Shown here in pieces: positions 32,451 to 47,700 of a stretch of DNA of 64,000 nucleotides. Both the position numbers and the translations under genes were made by a program. The DNA lies in the NCBI RefSeq assembly GCF_021018805.1, contig NC_086259.1:11747001-11811000 (forward strand). The letters are read 5' to 3'. The notes beneath the pieces are model-generated. The model searched no databases. It was not told where the DNA came from and saw only the letters and a program-made list of their open reading frames with translations. Source of the stretch: Prinia subflava. Taxonomy: Eukaryota > Chordata > Aves > Passeriformes > Cisticolidae. Positions within the stretch are counted from its first letter, which is position 1. Every line of letters begins with the position of its first letter.

Positions 32451-35400
32451 CGACTTTGATGGCAGTATTGCAAAGTTAAATAACCAAAAGCAATTGCTGC
32501 CTACACATCTTGCTGGGTGCCTGGCATATGCCGACATTTTTTCTGAAATCAATTAGCACTGTGCAGCTTTTATCATTAATCCACTTTTATCATTAATTCC
32601 TACTGCCATGTGTCTTCTGACTTGTATACACTGACCAGCTCTGTGCCCTACAAGCCTTGTCTCAAGCCTGCTCAGCCTCTACGGTCTCAGGAGTATCTTT
32701 GCCTGCTGTTAATAATGAAGATTTCTGCAGTTTTATTTATTAAGCAGAGCAGGGCTAAGCTTGGGGCCAGCAGCAAGCTGGAGTGCAGACCTCCGAGGAG
32801 TAGCAGAGCCCACGAAGGAGGCTTGAGCTAAAGCAGAGCAGCTGCTTTATTCTGCAGCTCCCTCTACTTGCTGCATCCCCTCATGGCAGTGGGACAATTT
32901 GCCTCTGTAACCTCACAATCACTCTTTCACAGGCCAGAGCGTAAGATCAATATAAACAAGAAAAAAAGGGACATGTACTCATGTAGGAAAAGCCAGGAAG
33001 TTCAAAGTTACAGCTGACAGTCTGAATTTAACTCTGACTGATCTGGGAAGCAAAAATAGAGCAGTGACATGAATGAAGGATGAAGAGTCAGGCTGTGAAG
33101 TAGCTGGGTTTTATCAATTTAAGTCAAGCCCTTACAATTACTACCCCCAAATTTCTCATATGACACAGAAAACAAAAGGGAACAAACAGTGATTTCTAAA
33201 TGTTTACATATGAGAGAGGCCTACAGCTCTCAAATCAATATCTTGATAATTTAGCCATTTTAAAAAATTGCTTCATTGCATTCTGTACATGAGGCATTTC
33301 CCTGAGAGCATGACAATCCCCAGACTGTGCTGCTTACAGGGACACATCAGGGCCTCCCTTCCAGTTCTGCATTACCTGCCTGCAAGGACAGCAATAACAA
33401 CAAATCACAACAGCACACAGAGCATTTCACAAGTATAACCACACAGTAAGTAACAGCTGTCGAAGAAAAGACCAGAACCCACTCTGTACAAGCACCATGG
33501 CAGAGAAAGGCTGGCTCTCGAAATGCTGAAATCAGCAGCAGTGACAAATGGTCTCAGCAGGCACACACGGCTCTCCCTGGTCCTGCCTCCGAGCCTGATG
33601 AACCTGCCAGCAGAAAACACTTCCCTTGCTGTTGCTCTGAGAAGGGGGCAGTGGATCAGTGGTTTAGGATTGAATGACTGCACTGGGATCAGGTGGAAAG
33701 CCTGGCTGAGATCCCCGAGTTTAGGGGCAGATCCCTTATTAATTGCCTGCACACGAGCAGCAGCTCCCAGCACAGCTCTGGCTCTCCGTGCTCCCATGCC
33801 ATCAGAGGTGAGGGGTGTCACTCTTCCCAACCCATTGTGTTCAGGTAGCAATGCCACCCAAAACCACATCCTCACACTTGAAAAGGCAGCACAGATCCCC
33901 ACAGCTGAATTTGTTATTTTATTTTCCAGAGGTAGTTTCTGGTCATTTAAAAAATATTCAGATCATATATTCATTACTTAGCAAATAAATTCCTTTACTA
34001 TATTGCTGGGAAGAGACAAAATAATACAAGTTTTTATTGCAGCTGCCTCCATTACACATGGTTAAAGCAATCTCCTGAAAGAGACCATTGAATTTCATAA
34101 TTCAATGAATATTTATATTGTTTCAGAGAAAAAGAAAACTTGAGAGCCTTGTTTTGCAAGATTAAGCAACAAATGTCTTATATTTCAAATGAATTGCTAA
34201 GACTTAATCCTGCAATTCTTTTCTAATCCAGGCAGTCCTAAGGACTACCATGAGATCAAGGACTCCTGACAGGAGTGAGTTTGCAGGGTCAGGGCTTTCA
34301 TCTGTGTAGAATGCATGCAGCCAGTCACCAGGTGAACTCATTTCACTGAATTTCTAATCCACTTGAGTATTGTGGGTTTGAAAGTTCAGATAAAAATAAA
34401 ATCTAAGAAAAAAAATAATCAAACCTTATTGAATTTCCTTTCCACTTAGACAATGAAATAGCAACGCAGAAGATGAAAAATGTGCTCAGTGAGAATGTGA
34501 TGAAATATGTAATAGGACCCAGAAATGGAGGTGCTGCTCCTGAGAATGAAAAAGTACAAATTGACCCTCTTCGACATTTCCCCCTTGAGCAGAACATGTG
34601 TCTCCATGTCCAGTCACACACACGAGTGTGAAATGCCCCTGACCTACACAGAACTGTCAGTAGGGCCCTTCTCTGCCATCTCACCTGCCATGGGGCCAGT
34701 AATTCTCCTCTGCTGTTAGTGCAGCCCTTCCAGAGAAGGAGCAATGCAGTGGGGAGGAACAGACCCTGCAAGCTCTGCCCTGCACTTGGGGCTCCCTCAC
34801 AGGCATCAGGGTGCAAGGATGGTGAAAATAAAGGAAGGAACTAAGTAGCTGTACCTATTTCTACCTCAGCTTTCACAACAAACAGCAATCATGCAGCATT
34901 GATTAGAGGCTCTGACCCAAGCCCACACTCAAGAGCCCTCCAAGGAGGACCAGAGCACCTCATAAGAAACTGGGAGCACTTTATTTATGCACTAAACTCC
35001 TATGGAAACATGTTCACCTCTAGCATCAGTCATGGAGGTCCCACTTGTCAGCAGCTCAACAAAAGGCTCTGCCACGCCAGCCCTGAGAGGGGTGTCCACA
35101 TTTTCCTCCTCCCAGTGGTGGCTTTATCCCCACTGTGATGGCAGAAGAACAAGGGAGCACAAGGATCTCTGAGAATGGACTTGTGTAGGAATAAAGATTT
35201 TTAACAGGTCTGCAAAGCCTTCCCTGGGGCAGGTGAAGGCAGGAAGAGCATGCAGGGGCACGTGGGGATGGCTGGTGGGGATGGCCCCTTGCATCTCTGG
35301 GTCACCCCTGTTCCAGCGTGAAAGTTTATTGCAACTCATCAGGATATTTATTTTGCCCATTTCATATGAAACTTGTTGCCCAGCTACAATGTTTCATTTT

Positions 35401-36800
35401 AAACACAACATTTTAATATTCTCATCAGTTCAGCTACTTCTTCCTTGACTGAAATAAAAACTATGTAGTAGTCAAATGTGCCAAAGCTGCTTTTACAGGT
35501 TTTAGTAATTTTTAGAGAACTCGATTATTTTAAAGGTTTTCTCCATATTTAAATATTTGCAACTCCTATGAAATCAACCAAACTTTTTTAATATCTGAAG
35601 TTTTCGTGTTCCTTGGTCTTTTGAAATACAACAATTCATAGGCTGCTTAGTGTGAACACAGCCTGAATCTGTGAGTACTACTCCTCAGTCTGCAGGCTCA
35701 CACTGAACACAGCTGTGATTGCAGCTGGGTCACAGGCTAAATTCATTAATTAGAGTACCTAATAAATTGTTATTGATATTGTTCAGTTGTTTGTCACCAC
35801 CCAAAATGGTCAATAATGTCAACAACAGGAAACAGAATGTAGCAACAGCCAAGCTAAGCTTACATAAATTAACTGGGGGATAAAGCACAGATGAAGACAG
35901 AGGCAACAGTGGAGTGAGTGAGGGGCATGCAAAGAGGTGGCCAGAGATTTGTGTGTCCTGAAATGCTGCATTCAGTTAAACTCCTGCCTGGCACCTCACA
36001 GGGTCCTGCTCTGCATTAGCAGGAGGGAACAGACCTGGTTTTTCTCCTTAGCCTTCTGCCATACCCTCGGTAGGCTACACTCTTCTTTACTTGAGTAAAG
36101 TGAAGAACTTGGTGTAGCTGGAAGATATTTTTCCATTTGATTTTGCAGATGTGGCTGGAGGGAGTGCTCCTTTGGAACATCAAAGCCTTTTGTGAATATG
36201 CGTTATTTTGGTAATGATCCTTCTGTAGTCTAACAAGTCTAAAACAACTATTTTGTGGAGACTTCATTTTTCTTTTACTTTTCTTGACAAGTGATTTCCA
36301 TAAAGGAATCCAGCTCTTGACATTACAATGAAACATTAGTTTTTATGTGATATATTCATAATTGTCTGCTATAACCCACCTCACCTGTTTTAAACCCAAG
36401 GGTTTTCCACTGTGAACCAGAACTGCACAATTCTTTAGACTGTGCTGAGCCAGACAAAGCCTGTTCTCAGCCAGCAGCAACAGCGAGTCACAGTTCAAAC
36501 TGTGCTGCCCTTTTCAACATAGGCTGTGACACCTGTCTGCTCTTCTTGAATATTTGTGTCATCTCCCTCTGTTTCCACTTGAGGTGGGGTTGTGGTGCTG
36601 AGATTGTGCCAAGCAGCTCATGGTGCAAGGAAAACCCCAACACTGCCTTTCCTGCTCAGCCTGTTTCCAGTAGCAAGGCTGAAACCCGGGCTGGCCAGAG
36701 GGCTGACACTCTTGGATGGTCCAGACTGAGCACTGAAGGTGTGACCCTGACTGCAGAGTTTGGGTGCTCCCCACAGGCGGTTACAAGTGCTGAGGAGGGG

Positions 36801-36890
36801 AGAAGGGAATCACTCCTGGAAGTCCTGGGAAGAGGAGAAGGGAATCACTCCTGGAAGTACTGGGAAGAGGAGAAGGGAATCACCCCTGGG
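36801..36890. repeat. 35-bp minisatellite, about 2.5 copies
   Basis: Units begin AGAAGGGAATCACTCC at 36801, 36836 and 36871, giving an exact 35-base period. Adjacent copies differ by one or two bases, and the third copy is partial. The period is not a multiple of three, so the overlapping open frame is unlikely to be coding. Confidence 0.9.
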
Positions 36891-38280
36891 GCTGCAGTGA
36901 CCTGGGGCAGCTGAGCTCCCAGGGAAGCTGGGCCCTGAGCAGAGCTGCTGCTGTGGGATTTGCAAAATCTGCAGGAACAGACAGTATCACTGCCTAATCT
37001 CCTGAGATTTAAAATTACCACAACCAATATTAGGATCAAAAATTTGGGTTATGTATCTTAAGTTTACCAAAAAGAGGGTTTTTTCCCTCATCAGTTGAAT
37101 TCCTTATGGCTCCCAGAGTGAAACAATCATTCACAGGCAGTACTGGAATAGCCTGGCACAATCACTCATACCTAATGATGGATATTTATTGCTGTCATCA
37201 GAGACTTAAGGACTAAAAATCCCATCTTATATAAATAATTTTAGAAAATGAATGTAATGACTTCATGATCCGTTGCTGCTAAATCTGAAGTACATGGAGA
37301 ATTCGGATTCATTCACACACTACAATTGATAAAATATGTTGGACTGCCCTCAGTGGCTGCAGTGTGAAATATCTGGAATACTGGATGTGTACACAAGCAT
37401 GCACTTGTTAACTTTTCTAACTTGCTGCTTCAGTCTCCACTAAACTGATACAAGATTCATAACTGTGTTAAGTGGGAAATCACTAAGCCAAACATTGTGC
37501 ATTATCCTGTGACTGTCTATATTTTCTTAAAAGCTTTAATTCAGAGATACATATAGACATGCATATAAAGACTAAGGTTTTTTATCCTCTAAAATTTCAG
37601 GATATTCTGTAAGAGTTTCACACTCTTGCCCTTGTCTAGGGTTATCCACTGCTTTGGGGAGTTATGATTCACAGAAATCAGAGAACTTTGGATCAGGGCA
37701 ATAATTTACTGTACAACTCAGTGACTTTGGTGGACTTGCACTCAATTTGCTGTTCAGTGGTCCAGTGATTTTAGGCCCTGAAATACAGACATAGCTCTCC
37801 ACTCGCCTTCTATTCTTTAGGAGCAAAGCAATGCATGAACTCTTTTTATGCTTTTACCACACATGTCATCCCTTTTTCTTTCTAGGAAAATAGTTTCCTG
37901 TTATTTTTAGCTCAAATCACAGCTTCATTTTAAATATATATATATAATCTACAGCTTCTTAGTAGTCCCCCAAACTTAATTTCCTGGGCTGCAAAAGAAA
38001 GCTGAAAAAGGTGAAAACACCATTGACTTTTGATCTGTTTTGTTAAGAGCATGACAGGCTTCTCAGATCCTGTTCATAGTCCTCTTTTAAGTACCTTCAG
38101 GTAAAAGATGCAAGTCACAGCTATGTCAGAACATGCTCTGCTCACCTCCTCTCCCCCCCTCCAACCATTTCTGACCCTGCTTTGGGGGACAATATTGAAA
38201 ACAGTGAAAATATAACCCTGTTAAAAACATGAATCAAAAAGTCACTGCTTGTGGACATGTTTTTAAAATTGCTTAGTTGC

Positions 38281-38735
38281 ATGGAAGTCCCTTTAGTGCT
38301 TGAAGGACTTTAATAAAATTGATTTTCTGAGTATAGCCTTTTAGCAGCTACTGTATAAGCTTGAAATATGAACCCTTCATTGTTGGAAGTGTTTCATTTT
38401 TGCCCTGTAACTAATGATCAAGGGAAAGAATGTGTTCAGAATTCTCCATGGTTGCCATTTTCATAATTAAATTGTGCTAATAATAAAGCTTTGCAGACTT
38501 TAAACAAACTGGCACTGGAGTGGAATGTGGTTTGCAGTGTTTCATTTAGAGACCTCTGCAATTAGCCCTTAATGAATAAGCATACCACAGTGATAAGTAA
38601 GACATCTCTATGAAGAGGTTATTTACCAAAGCACAAAACTGTGACATTTTCATTCCAATAAATGAAATCTATTCTCCAGATTTCTTCTGAAGGCTCTTAA
38701 GTAATTTGGGAAGTTAAAACCCATTAATTGTCTTT
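38281..38735. promoter_or_regulatory. Candidate conserved non-coding element
   Basis: The stretch has complex AT-rich sequence. It contains AACTAATGATCAAGG near 38410, CATAATTAAATTGTGCTAATAA near 38461-38482, and TTAGCCCTTAATGAATAAG near 38562-38580. The TAAT-word density is comparable to the blocks at 16 and 19 kb. The function is inferred. Confidence 0.35.
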
Positions 38736-41700
38736 AATGCCTGATGTGTAATGCCAGTAATACGGCACCACTGTTCATCCTAAGTACAATGGCTCAAAAA
38801 TAAGCAGTTGAGTCAGTAAGACAATTACTGAATATGAGCTGCACAAATAGTGCAGATCTACTGGCTTCAGGAAACTGCACAGAACTTTAAAATACTAGAA
38901 TCACATTCCCTGCAGAGCCGTAGCTCCAGATTATACCTTTCCCTCCCATACTGCCTACCTACAGACACTAAGACTCATGTTAGAAGATTCTTTCCTGTAT
39001 TTGGTCATTAATAAAAGATTAAAAAAACCCCAAAAACAACCCACACCTTACACATCTCAGGACATTTTGTGGTAGGGTAAATCTTGCACCAGTGGTGATG
39101 CATATCAGCAAGGAATGCAGCCCTTAGTGACTGAATGCACAGAGTTAGGAGGTTGGGGTGAGTTCACTGGCTGTGCCTCTCGTACAACTGCACTGCACTG
39201 CCCAGAGGAGGGAGTCATTATTTTCTGGCAAAACTCATTTCAGCATCTAATGAACCAGCTGTAGTGGACTCTCAAACTCATGCTTTGGCTCATATAGCAC
39301 AGCAGGGTATAGGATCCTGGTAGTTTTTCCGTGGACTTCCGTGGGTATTGGATCTGGCCCCAGCAAGAGAAACCTGGTGACTGCTGGTAACAGGGACTAG
39401 TGAGAAAAACACAGACTCGACAGACTGGCAGCACACCGATGTCCCACAGCTACCACAGAGCAACAGGGAGATAACACAGTATCCCCAAAAGGAACTGTGC
39501 TTCAGCCTAGGTTATCAAACCAGCTTTTTCTAAGTTACCTTTTCCTGACCAGGATTGTTATTCTACTTATTTTTATTCAGAGAGGAGTCCATGAATTCCT
39601 AGAAGTATTCCTGCAAACAGCAGTTCCACGACTCACTGTGCAAAGCAACAAGAGGCAGTAACCTCTGAAGTAACTTCATCTCTGTTATAATGTTCAGTCT
39701 CTTTTCCATTTAGACTTTATACATCAGACTAAAATATTTAGCACATAGAAATGGGACAAGCAGAAGTGCTTTTCTTAAACAGAAATCTCATACAGTTATT
39801 CATAAAGCAAATCAATTGAGGCAGGCAAAGAGAATACACCTCAGATGGGCCTGGGTGAAAAAAGGAGAAGTAATACATTGTGTTCATTAAAGCAATATCA
39901 AAATTAAATTTAATACAAAGTACCTGAGACTAAAACCCAAAACTATTAACCCCAAAGCCACTAACTATTCATTAGCCAAGTCAATTTTGTATCCCATTAT
40001 GATTCACAATGTGTAAATTCCCATTGAAATTGATTTAGTAAACCAGCTCTTTGATGGGCCTGAAATTAAAAGGATAGAAGAAAAGATACAACTAATTGAA
40101 GAACATAATTTGATGCTTGTAAAGGGTGCAAAATTTACTGAGAGCAGACTGGAGCTTTAATTAAAGACAAGGGGCCAAATTCACACCTGGGATAATGACT
40201 GAGGAATTTTGCTGAGGTCAGAAGAACTGCAGCCACTCATGGCAGGGCTGAGTTAAGCTTCTGGTAGTGTCCATGTTTAAAAAGAACCAAGAAAAGCAGC
40301 CTTGGGGGTGGGGAAAAGAGAGAGAAATAAAGTGAGAAATACGTATTTCCCTGTCTGGAGGTTACCCTGACAGGCCTTCATCTGCATTGAGGAACACTGG
40401 GAATTTCTTTCTGTTTGCAGCAGATCAGGGAGACAAACTCTTATGATACTTCTGCTCCCAGATTAAGAGTGATGAAAAGAGCTGATGTTTCACAGAACTG
40501 CCAGAAAAGCACAGAGAAATAAGCCCACATGGTAAACCAGAGCCTCTTGAATAAGGTCTTTTTATCCTCCTCTCAGGGATATTCAGGTTGTTTGAAACAA
40601 TTTCGTAACTTCTCTTTTTGTCTTGTTTCACAATTGCTTTGTGACGAACCATTATTAGAATATTTGTACTTGGGAATCTGATACTTCATCAATCTTACAG
40701 AATTTGGTTTTGTTCTATGAAAAGTCTCACCTTTATGAAAGAAATAGCAGCTGAACAAATGATGATATTATGCACATTTTTGTAGAAGAGTACACATCAG
40801 GTCATGAAGAAATTTTACATTATTTTCCAAGGAATTTTAACAAAAATTTGAGAATGTGAAGGCCAAGGTAAAAAATTTTCTTTTTTCTGCTTCCTTTGTA
40901 AGATCTAGAGGCTTAAGCCATGTAATAATTTCAGTGTGTAGCTGCTTAACCTATTAATTGAAGATCTAGATGATGAAGTGCACTTATTTTTGTACTGCAG
41001 ACAGACTGTAAATAAGGTAACATTATTTCTTGAGCATGATTTATAATTCATTTCTATATTATTATAATTTATAAGAGAGAATCTATGGCTGACAAAGTCT
41101 TTAGTACAGTAATGCAAAATAACAGCATGTTTAAACAGAAAAATTTAACACTTGCTATTTCTTATGCTTAAAATAGCTCAAGGAGAGCCAGGAAAGAAGC
41201 TTTAAATTCTCTTATACCAGCAGCAATATTTTGTGTTGGTTCCTAGACTCCCTTTTTGGTACTTCAACAGATTTAACACTGAGTTTTCTCATGCTACAGG
41301 ATTAGTTACACAGTCCCAAGCCAGGTCTGTCTTGCTCAACAGACTGGAATGCTCCAGTATAGACCTGTGGAATAATTTGCCCAAGAAGAATGTTCTTTTT
41401 CTAAATAATGATAAGTAAATAGAGGATTACAATGCATAGCCTTGATATTTAAGGAATATTCCATGTCTGATATACTGTCTACAGCCCTATCTTGGAGATT
41501 GCTGTAAAGAGGCTGATGTATCCAAAATAATGCGGGGAGAAAACATGCATAGTTAAAAAATCTTTACCTACCGTGAAATTTATGTGAAATTTAGATTCTT
41601 TGTGTCCAACATTTAGACAGACAGACTGGGGTGAACCAGCAACGTGACCTAAGTCCACCACTGCACACATTTCCTATGCAGGAATGGTATGAGCTGATTT

Positions 41701-44700
41701 AGATGCTCTGCCTGTGTTATCTGAGGGCTGACAACAGAGTTTGTAAGAGGCCTTAATCAGGTGGATGACAAACAGAAATCTGTGACCATACAAACATGCT
41801 CTTTAACTGTTCTGTACAGCTTTAAAATCCACAGCAAAGTCTACAGAGACAAGAGTTTAGAAGTTGGGGTATTTGGAGCAGAGCTCACCGGCCCGCTGCC
41901 TTTGTGGCATGAATCTGTGCTGACATGGATGTGTTTCTCCCTTCAGCTGCTGGTGAGGCCTCTCATCTCCACCATGAAAGGAGATATTCTTATCCAGAAA
42001 GTATCACCAAACTTAGGAAGGGCTGAAAGGCAGTCAGGTTTCAGTACTGAGCAGTATCTGTTCGAGCTCCATCAACAAAACCCACATAAAGGCTGTTGTG
42101 CAGGAGCAAATAAGAAAAGTTGAATTCTTTGCCTAGTGTAATTCACTTCATTTATTGACTTTTTTTCCCCTTCGTTTGTCAGTGGTTCTGAGATGCCTGG
42201 CATTCAGGATGATTTGTAATGTAAATTATATAATTGTACTTTCACATATTTTAACATCAAATAGAATGATTGACTACAGAATTTGAGCTGTCTACAGGTG
42301 GGGGTCAATTATCATCTGAATAATCACACTACCACACAAGAATAGCATGGCCATGGAGTGTGACATATTTTTATCTCTATGCATTTCAATGAAGTCAGGC
42401 TGGTACATAAAAGGTTATCACCTAGGAAACATATTTTCCTAAGCACAAGTTAAACATGCAAGCAAGATCAGCATAGATATTCAATTTAGCCAGTCAACCC
42501 TAACCTATTAATATTTTAACAAAATCCAGTGAGGATAATTTTTTTCTTTGATCCCATCTCATTTGAGCAGCCTGGAAAGGGAAGAAAAATTAAAAACAAA
42601 ATAGTCAAGCATACAGAATGAGGTTATGTATTAAGTGGGCTATTTAATGTTTTTGGCATATTATAGCCCTAGGGAAAGTATGGATGGATTTAACAATCAA
42701 GATCTGTGTTCCCTGGGCCCACAAAGTTCGAGAAACATAAAATAATCTATACTTCCGAGCTGACAAATCTTACCTGACACTCTGCTTCATCTCACTGGGA
42801 CTCTCTAGCTCAGCATTAATCATATGTTACAGGGAGTAAAAAGAAAAGTAAATCACACTAAGCTGGAAAGTGAGATGGAAGGTCTTTGGGCAAAGCTTTT
42901 AATCAATAATATGTGGGATAATAACCAGGAGCTATTGTTTGAATCTTCAGATATGAAAAGGCAGCAATGCAAAACACAAAGCAACTACAAACTGCTGCCA
43001 CTTCAAAGGGGTCTGATGCAAACCAAATCAGGTTGGTTTTTCCTAAATCCCACCTTCTCTCCTTCCCACTCCATTAGCAACATTCTGTATTCACGGTTCA
43101 CCAGCACTTTGAGCTAACTCCAAAACTGCCATTAAAAGTGTCTATCTGATCCTAAAAATCAGGGGACACAGCAGTATCATGTGCATTAATTTTGGGGTGT
43201 CTAATCTGAGATCCTTTGCCATTCATTGACATTCAGAGAATGTTCAGAAAAAGGTCTTATTTCTCATGTCAGACATTTCCCCTCTTTCCCTACTTGCTTC
43301 TCTTCACACAATTACTGCTAAAACACAAGACTGGTGTGATTTTGCTCTGAATTCTACCTCATTTCCAAATACTACACCCCCCTTCAAGTCCATGTCGTCC
43401 CTTCCTTTCACTCCTCCCTTTACAGTAATAAAAGGGAAAAAGTAATGTGTTAGTTATTTGTATACTAAACACTGTAGAATCCTTTAGTTTACGTATGTCT
43501 TAGCTGTTTAATTTGTGGTTTAAATTAGAATATGTGATCAGTGAGAGAAGGCAGTTTAACTAACCCAGTCTCTACGGGCTGAAGCCTTAGCCATGGAACA
43601 CAGGGCTGTGATTGATCTGACCTCCAGCTATTCAGGCAGCTCAGTTCGTGACCTCTAACTTTCCTCACCCCTTCAATAATGTGTGCAATAATATTTGGTT
43701 TGCTCGGTTATGAACAGGAGGAGGAGACGCTAGTCCTGTCTCATACTTTTGTAATTATTATTATTATTTTAGGGGGTGGAGAGAGAGAGCTGCAGCTCAG
43801 AGTGAAACCTAACCCAAATCCAGTTCAGGCTGTCCATTAATGCAAAACAGTTTTGAAACTGTGAATGGAGCTCCAGTAATTCCTCCACTGTTGCTCAGCA
43901 GGAGCTTGGCAACACACAGCTTGCATGACTATAGTAAAAAAAAGTCTCACAACCATGAAAACATTCATGGACCATTTTCACAAGCAAGCCTATCACTGAG
44001 GCAATATTTTTTTACCGCTGAGTGTGTGGCCGTGTTCTCTTTCTTTTACTTTGTTGATTTTTTGGAATACAAATACATTTTTTTCTCCCTTTACTTTTTT
44101 TGATTGGTGTTTTTTTGTCTATAACTCAAATTTAGGATACTTAATAATGGTCCTACCCTGCAACAACAAAAAAGATCTTTTTCTGCTTCAGACACAGTGA
44201 TATCTGCAAAATTTATTTTTTAAACAGCTCTTTTGTTGAAGCCCAAAAATTCTTTCAGTGTTATTGTTTCAATACATGTTAAATTTTAAAACATTCTGAG
44301 AACATCTCCCTCAAAATAAATAAAACAATAACATGAATTTTTATAAAGTTTAACTTCATAAAATATTTTTGAAAGGTTTAGATGGACTACTGGAAAAAAC
44401 TTGTCTCAGCTTTTAAGGAGATTTGGCTGGCTCATCAGCAACACCTTCTATCTTTATATCAAAACTCCCCTATCAGTTTCTTCTCAGCAAACCCAGGGAA
44501 AGCAGAGACAGTCCCAGTGAACTCACACATTCCTAGAATGAAAACACTTTAATAGCCTAATAAACCCACTTTTTTTTTTTTTCAGTTAAAAATAACTTAT
44601 AGCAAATTGTTTCTCTGATAGTTCTCGACTTTTTCTCTGCTCATCCTAAATTTATAAACAAACAAATTTACCTTAGCTACAGCACTGTCTTGTCATAGCA

Positions 44701-47700
44701 GCACCTGCTGACTGAGTGCAAATCCTCCTGCAGTGTTTGTCACTCCCAGAGAGCATCTCCTTGGCAAACTGTGTGGTGACAGTCACACAGCCCCGTGTCA
44801 CCCTGGGCCAGAGCGGGTGGCACTCCCAGGTGGGGCACACACCACACACAGGGACAGGCGCTCCCTCTCCCCCCTCTGGGGACTCCTGATGTGCTGCCAG
44901 CTCTGCTTTTTTGGCCAGGTAGGTGAACCATTGCTCTACATTCACGAATGCAGACACACGCTTTACCTGGGGTGGGATTTCCCAGGTAAGACAAAAGCAC
45001 AAAGAGCAGGGACTCTCTGCAAGGAGCCGCCGCTGGGTCTGGCTGGGCCAGGCTTTCTCCAGGTGGCCTCCCCACCACGAGGCACTGGCTCTACTGCATC
45101 TTCAGCTCACACAGCCCGAGACCAAACTTCCAATTCCCTTGATGCAGCTGACACAGCTCCTCCTGACATCCCAGCTCAGGAAGCATTTGGTTGCTGTACC
45201 TTTTATTGTCCTCCCGATACAGGAGAACAATCTCCTATAAATGTTTTCCTGTTCACGGCAAGGAAAGAGAATTGGTGTGTACTCTGAAATTACCACATGA
45301 AACATATAAATTTTATAAATTTTGGTAAAGTATAACAAGATATGGTAATGTAAAAGATGTTGTGGGAAATGAGAAGCCTCCATTTTTCAACAGAACTTAC
45401 ATAGGATCACCCACAGTGATGACTTACACGTCTGCTCTTACCCCAAATGGTGACCCACCTTTTCAGTTTCCTGGAGCTTTAACTGCAGAATAAATGACAG
45501 GCAGGAGCTGGTGTGGGGATGCTGGGGGGTGACATCAGAGCAGACACTGTCCTGCACGTGGCTCTTCCAGTCTCTGCCCAGGATGGCAGGTGGACAGGCA
45601 TTGCTGGGCTGCAGTCATCCTCTCTGAACATCGCTGAAGCATCACTGTTGCTGACAGGTTTTTTAAAGACTGTGCAAAAATGACACAGTTTTGAAAACAA
45701 ATAGGAAGTTTTTGGCCACTTCTGCCTCTCTTGTACTGGTACATGTTCAACAGTAGCTCCTGCTACAGAGTCAGCATTTGTTAACAGCACTTACAGAATT
45801 CTACTTTAAAAAAGGAGCCATCATTCTTTGATGATACATTATAATAAGAGTTGGCATTTTCATGGTGACTACTATACATTCAAAGCCACCATTTCTTAAT
45901 TTGCTAATAGAAATCACTCCCCTGCAGCCTTGGTCTCATTTGTAAGAACTCTGGTCTGCAATGAACCGGTCAGGAAAGCGCATACGGGCTGTGGATGCAG
46001 TCAGAAAACTCATCAAGGTTTTCTGCTGGTTTTTATTCTACATAAAGGAATATCTAAACCCACTAATGTCTCTGAAACCAGAATGAACTGCTTATAATGA
46101 CTTGATATGAAAAAAAAATCAGTTTCTTTATCATACAATAGGCTTTTGTACATCCTTTGAGGAAAGTGGTAGTGCTGTCTGAATTTAGGCTCAGTGAAAT
46201 GCTGAAACGTTAAATTTAATGGTGTTTCCTGTTCTAAGCTCTTCTGAACTGGACTTAGCAAAGACTAATGACCAAACCTTTCAACCCCCAAGTCTCCTAA
46301 GATTTAATTTGTTATTTCTGAGAAAAAAACCCCATGAATAAATAATGAGAATAAGGGACATAGTGACCAGAGACAATTCACCAGTGTCATTTACATATTA
46401 CAGCAGGGTTCCCAATTCCTAGAATTACTCATTATCACAATACTACAGAAAAAAAATTAACCCAAATTCAGGATGACAGCCAGAAGCAAGGGCTGATCTG
46501 TTCCAAAGCTGTCTTGAAAGGATCACAATATTTTCTGATTGTATTTTAACTCTACATTTTGCAGCATGGGGAGTTTACATAGGCTGGAGAAACCAATACA
46601 AGCATTTAAGCCTCTGGTGTGTTATGAGTCAAAATTCACTTGGTCAAAGGAAAGGAAAATAAATAGCTCAACAAAATAACCTATAATATTTTTTTCAGAG
46701 GATATCTATTTGCAGGAAATATAAGTTTCACAAGAACATATCAGTTCTGACAATCCCCTTCACAGGAGAGTTTTCTTAGGTATTCAGCTGAATCTCTTTT
46801 GTCAAACCTAGAAAGCACATGACAGTTGGTAGCAATTAGAAGAGTTGTTCAAAGTGTGACAAATCTGGGTTTAAATCCTTGATTCAGACCAGCAACTTCA
46901 ACCTTGATCTTTCCCACCTTATACAACTGCATCAATAATTAAGTTTTTTGCTTATTCTGGGCTGGATCTATGCATCTATTTCGCATTTTTATTTTGTTTT
47001 TATTATCCCTGTTTGTTTTATCCTTGTATAAAATTTTTGCTTGAACAAAATTGCTTGGAAATGGAAAAAAACATTTTGCAGAAAGAGGGAACATTACATA
47101 AATGCAGTGCTAGAGCTTATTTTGCTTTTATTTAAATGCATTGTGAAGCAGTGAAAAACCAGAAAATTACAGTCATGTTTAAGAAAAAGGCTTTGCTCAC
47201 AAACCAAATTTTCTTCCTGAAAAGCAGTTTATTGCAATGTAGAAAGCTCACTAATTGGATTTATGACAGGCAAGCAGTAATGGTAAAAAGGAATAATGTG
47301 AACAGAGGAAAAATAAATGCATGTTAAATTTTACAGACACCTACACATTTTCTCTGCTTTCCTGAACCAAGTACTCAGTGTTTCCAGATTTCTGTCGATT
47401 CTCAGTTTATCTGGCAGAGAAGCAGTGTGGTTACTTGTGAGGTAAATAAGCACACAGAATTAACTACAATCAGTGCTGTTGATAGGGAGATCAGCTGTGT
47501 GAGGTTCTGGAGTACCCAGCCGATGAGAAATGCACTGTGCTAAGGTGCTCTCTTCAGACACTATTCAGCAAGCCTGGTATTTATTTACCTCACATGCCAA
47601 ATTACCTATACATTTACCCTCCTTTTCTATACCCTGGCAGACTGCATCACCTTCTAAAATTAACCTTTCATTTTGAGGGTCGCTGTGTTTTTCCTGCTCA

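Larger units (their letters stand above)
29966..38280. other. Gene-free intergenic stretch
   Basis: No gene is seen. It holds an imperfect inverted repeat at 30628-30667, a TA-rich microsatellite at 32418-32450, a 17-bp duplication (CTTTTATCATTAAT words) at about 32567-32600, and a 35-bp minisatellite near 36801-36890. Open frames up to about 165 codons match nothing I recognise. Confidence 0.6.

Noticed and set aside
36546..36914. 122-codon frame with internal peptide repeat
   Set aside because: The repeat is a 35-bp DNA minisatellite whose period breaks frame between copies. There is no domain.
44733..45287. 184-codon plus-strand frame
   Set aside because: There is no recognisable domain, a competing minus-strand frame overlaps it, and composition matches flanking non-coding DNA.
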